NCBI GenBank assembly: GCA_030762175.1
Contig: CM060835.1
Location: 81,215,001 to 81,279,000 of the forward strand
DNA length: 64,000 bases
Direction of reading: 5' to 3'
Source of the DNA: Metallyticus violacea
Lineage: Eukaryota > Arthropoda > Insecta > Mantodea > Metallyticidae
This document shows, piece by piece, positions 59,096 to 64,000 of this stretch (positions are counted from its first letter, which is position 1; each line of letters opens with the position of its first letter). The position numbers and the translations under genes are program-made. The notes under the pieces are model-generated. The model saw only the letters and a list, made by a program, of their open reading frames with translations, was not told the origin of the DNA and did no database searches.

Positions 59096-60470
59096 AAATT
59101 TTGAAGCTTTTCGGCTATGAAATACATTAATTAGTAAAACTATTCGTATTTTAAGTTAAATATATTACCACTTTAATTGCTTTAAATGTTTTAAAAAGCG
59201 TCATATTTCTATAAAAAATTAAAATATTCTTGATAAGTCTTAAGTGTCAACCTTATAAAACGTGTAAAATTAAAATTTCTGTGTAGTATGCAGTGTAAGC
59301 ACAAGTTTTTAAACTTACCTAAAATAAGAGAGTGAGTGGACACATAATTACAGCTCGATGTGAACAGTCTGGAGTCCTTGGCTCCACGCACCCGACCTTA
59401 GACTTTATTATTAATACAGTAAAAATCTACACTGCCATGTTCGCAAGTATGTCTTCCTTTTTGTTCCTTATATAACTGCTGAATGCATAACTGTCAGCGG
59501 TTTCTCGTTTATTTTTCAGAGTTTCCAACCGCTCACAATTACAGTTTATACGTACGAATAGGAGACGAGCGGAGGCCTTCAGGCCGTAGCGAGTAGCAGT
59601 AAATCACAGTTAGTGTGTGTGAATTTATTAAGAATCCCATTTTTTTTACTATTGTTGCCCTGTTATATTTATTTCATCGTGCATTATTGTATTTATATTT
59701 CCTTTCTGTGCAGCTGACCTTACGTCAATCATTTTCATCTCCATTCACTATGTTCGCAAGCACTATCCTTTTCTAGTCATCCTCCCACTATTTCCCTTCG
59801 CTACATGGTTTAAAAACTTTGCCAACATTCAGCTTTACCCTTACATCTCCTTCTGTGTTCTGTTATCTATTGCACTTGCTGTTGGCTCAACAACGACGTC
59901 ACCCCACTGCGCCGCCATTCTCCTTCTTGGTCGAATTTCAGCTGTAAAAGTCGACATACTCTCAACGCATTCACTTCATCTTTTAATAATGTTTATATCC
60001 ATTTTCATGTTATTTTACGTAAGTTTAAATTTTCTGCTTGTGCTGCATATCAATATGAAAGTTACAGCTCTATAGATATGTAGCATTATTATATTATGCC
60101 TGATTTACATGTGATGTATAAATCTTTTTTCTTTACTTTCTTATCAGGGTTTAATTTTATCCGTTAATATTTTTGGGTATGTATTTTCACACCTACCTAC
60201 GCTAACAATTAATAAACTAGAATGAATCTTTAATTTCAGCACTCTCGCGTTCTTAATAATAAAAAATAATAATAGCCATCAGAATAAAAAAATTACTACT
60301 TGCTGTTTGATGCTTCTTGTACAACCCGAACAAAATTACATTGAAAACTTAAAAGTTTTTGTTTTCAGTAAGTACTAATGTCCCTTATGGAAACAAATGT
60401 CCAGAAGCTGTGCTGGGTATAGAATAAACAGTAAATAATCGTGTTTAGTTAGGACAAGTGACAGGCGGCA
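59096..60470. other. No gene recognised
   Basis: AT-rich, with a pyrimidine-rich stretch at about 59700-59960. No coding similarity seen. Confidence 0.5.
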
Positions 60471-60474
60471 ATAA

Positions 60475-60600
60475 ACAAAGTGGCGGGTCGCGCGGGGCGC
60501 CGTCTGGCCGGCGTCTGCAAGTCTCACAAGCACCTGTACCGGCAATTGTTTTCTAACAACCGCTCGCAATATATCAACAGCGGACATCGAGGCTGCAACG
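60475..60600. other. Short CpG-rich island of unknown role
   Basis: GTGGCGGGTCGCGCGGGGCG and the next 25 bp are strongly GC- and CpG-rich within AT-rich DNA. Both strands are open over it (minus ORF 60375-60587; plus frame from 60478), and I recognise neither protein. It could be an exon, a promoter or a foreign patch. Confidence 0.35.
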
Positions 60601-63600
60601 TAATGAATTGCTGCACTTATTATTAGCAGCCTTCTGAGGGACAGTTAGTGACGATTGGTTATAGCGCTCTGACAAAATGTAGCGTACAGAACACTGACCT
60701 CAGTCTTTCACACAGGCATCTTGATAATGCTCGTGAATATTTCTCTACAATCAAAGCGTATTTCTATACTTTTGGTAATCGCTAACAGCATGCAGTACAA
60801 AAGACTGAGAGGGAATATAAAAAGGCATTGAAAAATAGTCAAATATATTCCAATATTTCCTATGGTTTGCAATAAAAACAATGTTTGTTTTAAACAATAA
60901 AAGTTAGGCATATGCTTTTATTTATTTTTTGCTTACATGTATTAATGTAGAAGCGAGAGGTACCAAGTATTGCATTTGATTCTCACTATTCAAGTCCGTA
61001 AACGTGAGATAAGTTAAAAATAACTGCCCTCAAAATGAGATCAAAATGGCTTCCAAAAAAATGAAAAAGATGAATGAATAAAAAATTTCGAGCTTTCACA
61101 AAAATGTGAGTGAGTTTTCCTTTCCATTTAATTAAATACCGTAATTATTTGTTTTGCATTGCATTTTAATAACTTTTATTTCCGAAAATAGGTTAATTTC
61201 CTATTTATTATCTAAATGCGTTGTATACAACTGTGCCAACTTCCTTAATTTTGGTTAAATGGTATGACGATGGCAATAATTATGATGTAACGCATCCAAC
61301 AAAAGTTTAACTTGATATTTAGGCGGCCGATTTATCTAGTTTTCTATCCCTGGTGACGATAGCATTTTATTCTTGCTCTGACGTCTTCCTCGGCTCGAAA
61401 TGAGTACTGAAGGAGTATCTTTTCGAGCAGAAGTCCTTATGGAAGGTACCCGGAGATATTCTCTTGCTATGGTCACGAAACCAAGATGCCTTACCATTTT
61501 TGCGCTACACAGGATCTCTGAGAGGAAATAAAGCGTTTTCCTTTATCCCCAATTAATTGTATTTTAATTCACTAATGATTATCTAAAGCATTAAAGGCTA
61601 TTGAAGATTCTGGTGTGATGAAATTAATCACTCTGTAGATTTTCTGTAGGATTTACGGGTTAATTCAGATGGGGAAGGTTTACAAAGTTCAGTCAGATTT
61701 TGTAATCATATGAAGAAAGACGTGCTCAAAGTTACATGGTTTGATACTGCAATTGTTTTGTATTTGTCAGGTACACAAACACGAGTGCCAACCTTTTACT
61801 ATCGTATTATTTCGTGGCTTGCAAAAAAAACCCTTCAAAAAACGAAAGCTACTCCTTGTGTATTTTTTATTAAGACAACTCAGATGTCATTTTTGGCATA
61901 AAATTTGTACTCTCTGTTTTATATTTCCATTTATGACCACTCATTATTAAACTCGACCCTTTGTTTGTAAATAGAAAGTTGTAGATGGAAAAGTAGAAAC
62001 AAAAGTTGACGGCTCTGTAACTCAAATTCTGTTTGAAGGCCAACTTAACAACTTGACTATGTCGGCTAAGTGAAATGGGAAAAGGAGGAAAATTCACTTG
62101 GTTCTAGTATTTTAACTCATGACAACTTTCCACTTCTTAACGAGGCTTAAGGGTTACGCTCCTATATTCTTATATGAAAATAAGAATACATTAAGTAAAA
62201 AATTAGAACCAAAATCTTTGTACTGCAAGAAGAAAGAAAGAATTCATCAGAAACATAGTTTTGGAATATATTAAAAGTAAATGTCTATACTGAGAAAACA
62301 GCTTTCTTACCCTAGTTATGATTTTTTTCTAATCATTGCATGAAATTATAATTTGACTCCGGCATAGTTTATTTTAAGATCAACAATACATTCCTAAGTC
62401 TAAGTACCTAGTTCTTAACCCGTTCTAGTCCGCTAAATGAATTCTCTGCAGAAGTTACTGTTATTTAAGCTAACCAAATATTTGGAAACTAATTGCGAAG
62501 TCCAGTAGCTACTCTATTTACAAGCTCAATATACCTTATGCTTTTAATTATAAAAGTATTTTCATATATTAATAAATGCATTTCTTTTCGCCGTTGTATA
62601 CTAATATTTCAAAATACTTTAATTCTGAATAGAATATTTTGAAATTCTATGTATCCATTTGTTAAATATATGCACATTTAAAATATAATTTTATTATAGG
62701 ATTATTATAAATGCCGTAAATATTTTAAAGTGCCCTGTGTGATTAAATGTTTGGTATTTTATAATGAAAATATTTCTCTGAACATCTTACACTCATATAA
62801 ATTGCTCAATAATCTATAATATTCTCTTAACTATATTAGATGTCACTAAACATCTTATTCTTTGCATTGCTGTAGGTTTTTAATTGTAATAATAATTAAA
62901 AACATTTCACTAGGTGAGTATTCTTTGTAAGGAAATACTAAGTTCAGAGCCATTAATACATTTTTTACATTTGTAGTAAAAATCTGAGTGATTTTCCTGA
63001 GAAATTGTATCACTTGGGGCATTTTATGTGCTAGAAAATGTGCAAAGTTTCTATGCAAATGAAGCCTTAGGCAATACATATCTGCGTATAGACATTTTAA
63101 TTTGCACGCTATGAATTAACGAAGTTGCAATTAACAATTTTTATGCTGAACATTAATATAAATTTCAATGAAAATCATAAACTAAAAAACCGGACATATT
63201 TCAAAATTAAAGGAATACCAATATAAACTTGTCTTAAGGTGAGCAAGAAATGTTTATAAACTTAATCTTTTATCCATGTATTACTTTCAGGCACGATAAG
63301 AAATTCAATCTTCGTGCTAACTTCTTAGCTGAATTACACACAAGCAGGCGACAAAATGAATATCGTCTACAGTTTTATATTGTAAATACCAAAGACGTGT
63401 GTGTTTGTGTTAATTAGAGCAGTGCTGTTTCATAAATTCATTGTCTAGTTTACACCATCAGTTAAGGCAGAGCTTTAAATATTAAATTTGTCGTAACCAA
63501 TAACGTTCATTTCTGTTTTTCTGTAGTTTGAGTGTTAACTCTTTTCGTCTCATTCTGATACTGTGCCAAACTTGAAATCTGTTGATATTTTACGAGAAGG

Positions 63601-64000
63601 TCCAGCGGCTGCAGATTGAGAGCAAAGAAACATTTCCCTTACAGAGTGTTTCATCGAATGTTCCGATAAATTACTTATTAGCATCGGCAGATTGGAGCTA
63701 GCTGTTGGAACGTTCGTTACACCGTTTTAATAATGTGTAATTGTCAATTAAGAAGAAATAATGACGAACAAATAAAGTTGTACGTCTTGCGTTTTTGTTT
63801 TGATGCCAAGCAATCTCATTCGTTCTCCGTCTTTTTCTCTCGCGCTGGTGTCGTGTAACCGAAATAATCCATGGCCCTCTCTAACTCTCGAGAACGAAGC
63901 GAGCGGTAGTGCCGTAGAGAAGCCCATGCCGTGATTTATCGACGACCTTCCTTTGCTAACAACTTGAATTCCAGTTCGTGTCGCTCCGATGCTCTATTGT
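60601..64000. other. No gene recognised
   Basis: AT-rich to about 63590, then somewhat GC-richer at 63780-64000. ORFs at 61710-62097 and 62855-63079 have no recognised family. Confidence 0.45.

Noticed and set aside
1..64000. CRISPR arrays, bacterial operons or phage genes
   Set aside because: No spaced identical short repeats, no prokaryotic gene density; all repeats found are eukaryotic microsatellites or transposons.

Overview
This window looks like intergenic or intronic DNA from a large, AT-rich insect genome. The evidence is eukaryotic transposons of insect type (mariner, DUF4817-type DDE elements, hAT, a THAP-domain fragment, a non-LTR retrotransposon), two tRNA-derived SINE families with many copies, dense microsatellites, and no bacterial-style gene organisation. 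A polyneopteran such as a cockroach, termite or stick insect is my guess from the element mix, not something the sequence proves. I see no intact host protein gene. Almost every open reading frame is a transposon relic, a SINE, a microsatellite or a chance ORF.

Layout. 1-978 is the 3' part of a broken mariner, ending in its terminal repeat. 4.1-6.3 kb holds a SINE joined to an inverted piece of an EF-hand (calmodulin-like) pseudogene, then a dead DDE transposase. 7.6-8.1 kb is a THAP/P-element-like fragment. 10.1-11.0 kb is a second, minus-strand mariner. 12.0-14.1 kb has two sets of old tandem repeats and a CpG-rich stretch with an NRF1-type palindrome. 17.4-18.45 kb is an element with long inverted ends, next to a CGGBP1-like hAT relic (18.5-19.6 kb). 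22.0-23.9 kb is a minus-strand LINE reverse-transcriptase relic. 24.9-27.7 kb repeats the 4.3-6.3 kb pair: a four-EF-hand pseudogene followed by the same DDE element, the latter broken by two SINEs. 36.1-37.2 kb holds a DRE-type palindrome cluster and a GC-rich block with RFX X-box, CRE and CCAAT motifs, the best promoter candidate. 41.4-42.8 kb is a second CGGBP1-like hAT with both ends, an 8-bp target duplication and a nested SINE. 43.9 and 46.4 kb carry a second SINE family. 49.8-50.4 kb is a MITE-like inverted-repeat element. 50.9-53.3 kb is a decayed SCAND3/ZBED-like hAT with matching ends. 57.2-57.8 kb is a third DDE copy split by microsatellites.

How the parts relate. The window is a record of layered transposition. 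Ten copies of SINE family 1 (heads that still resemble a tRNA) lie within and between older DNA transposons, and several keep recognisable target-site duplications, so the order of insertion can be read. The most unusual item is the EF-hand pseudogene, present twice beside the same DDE element, sharing one frameshift, with its 5' portion inverted in one of the two places.
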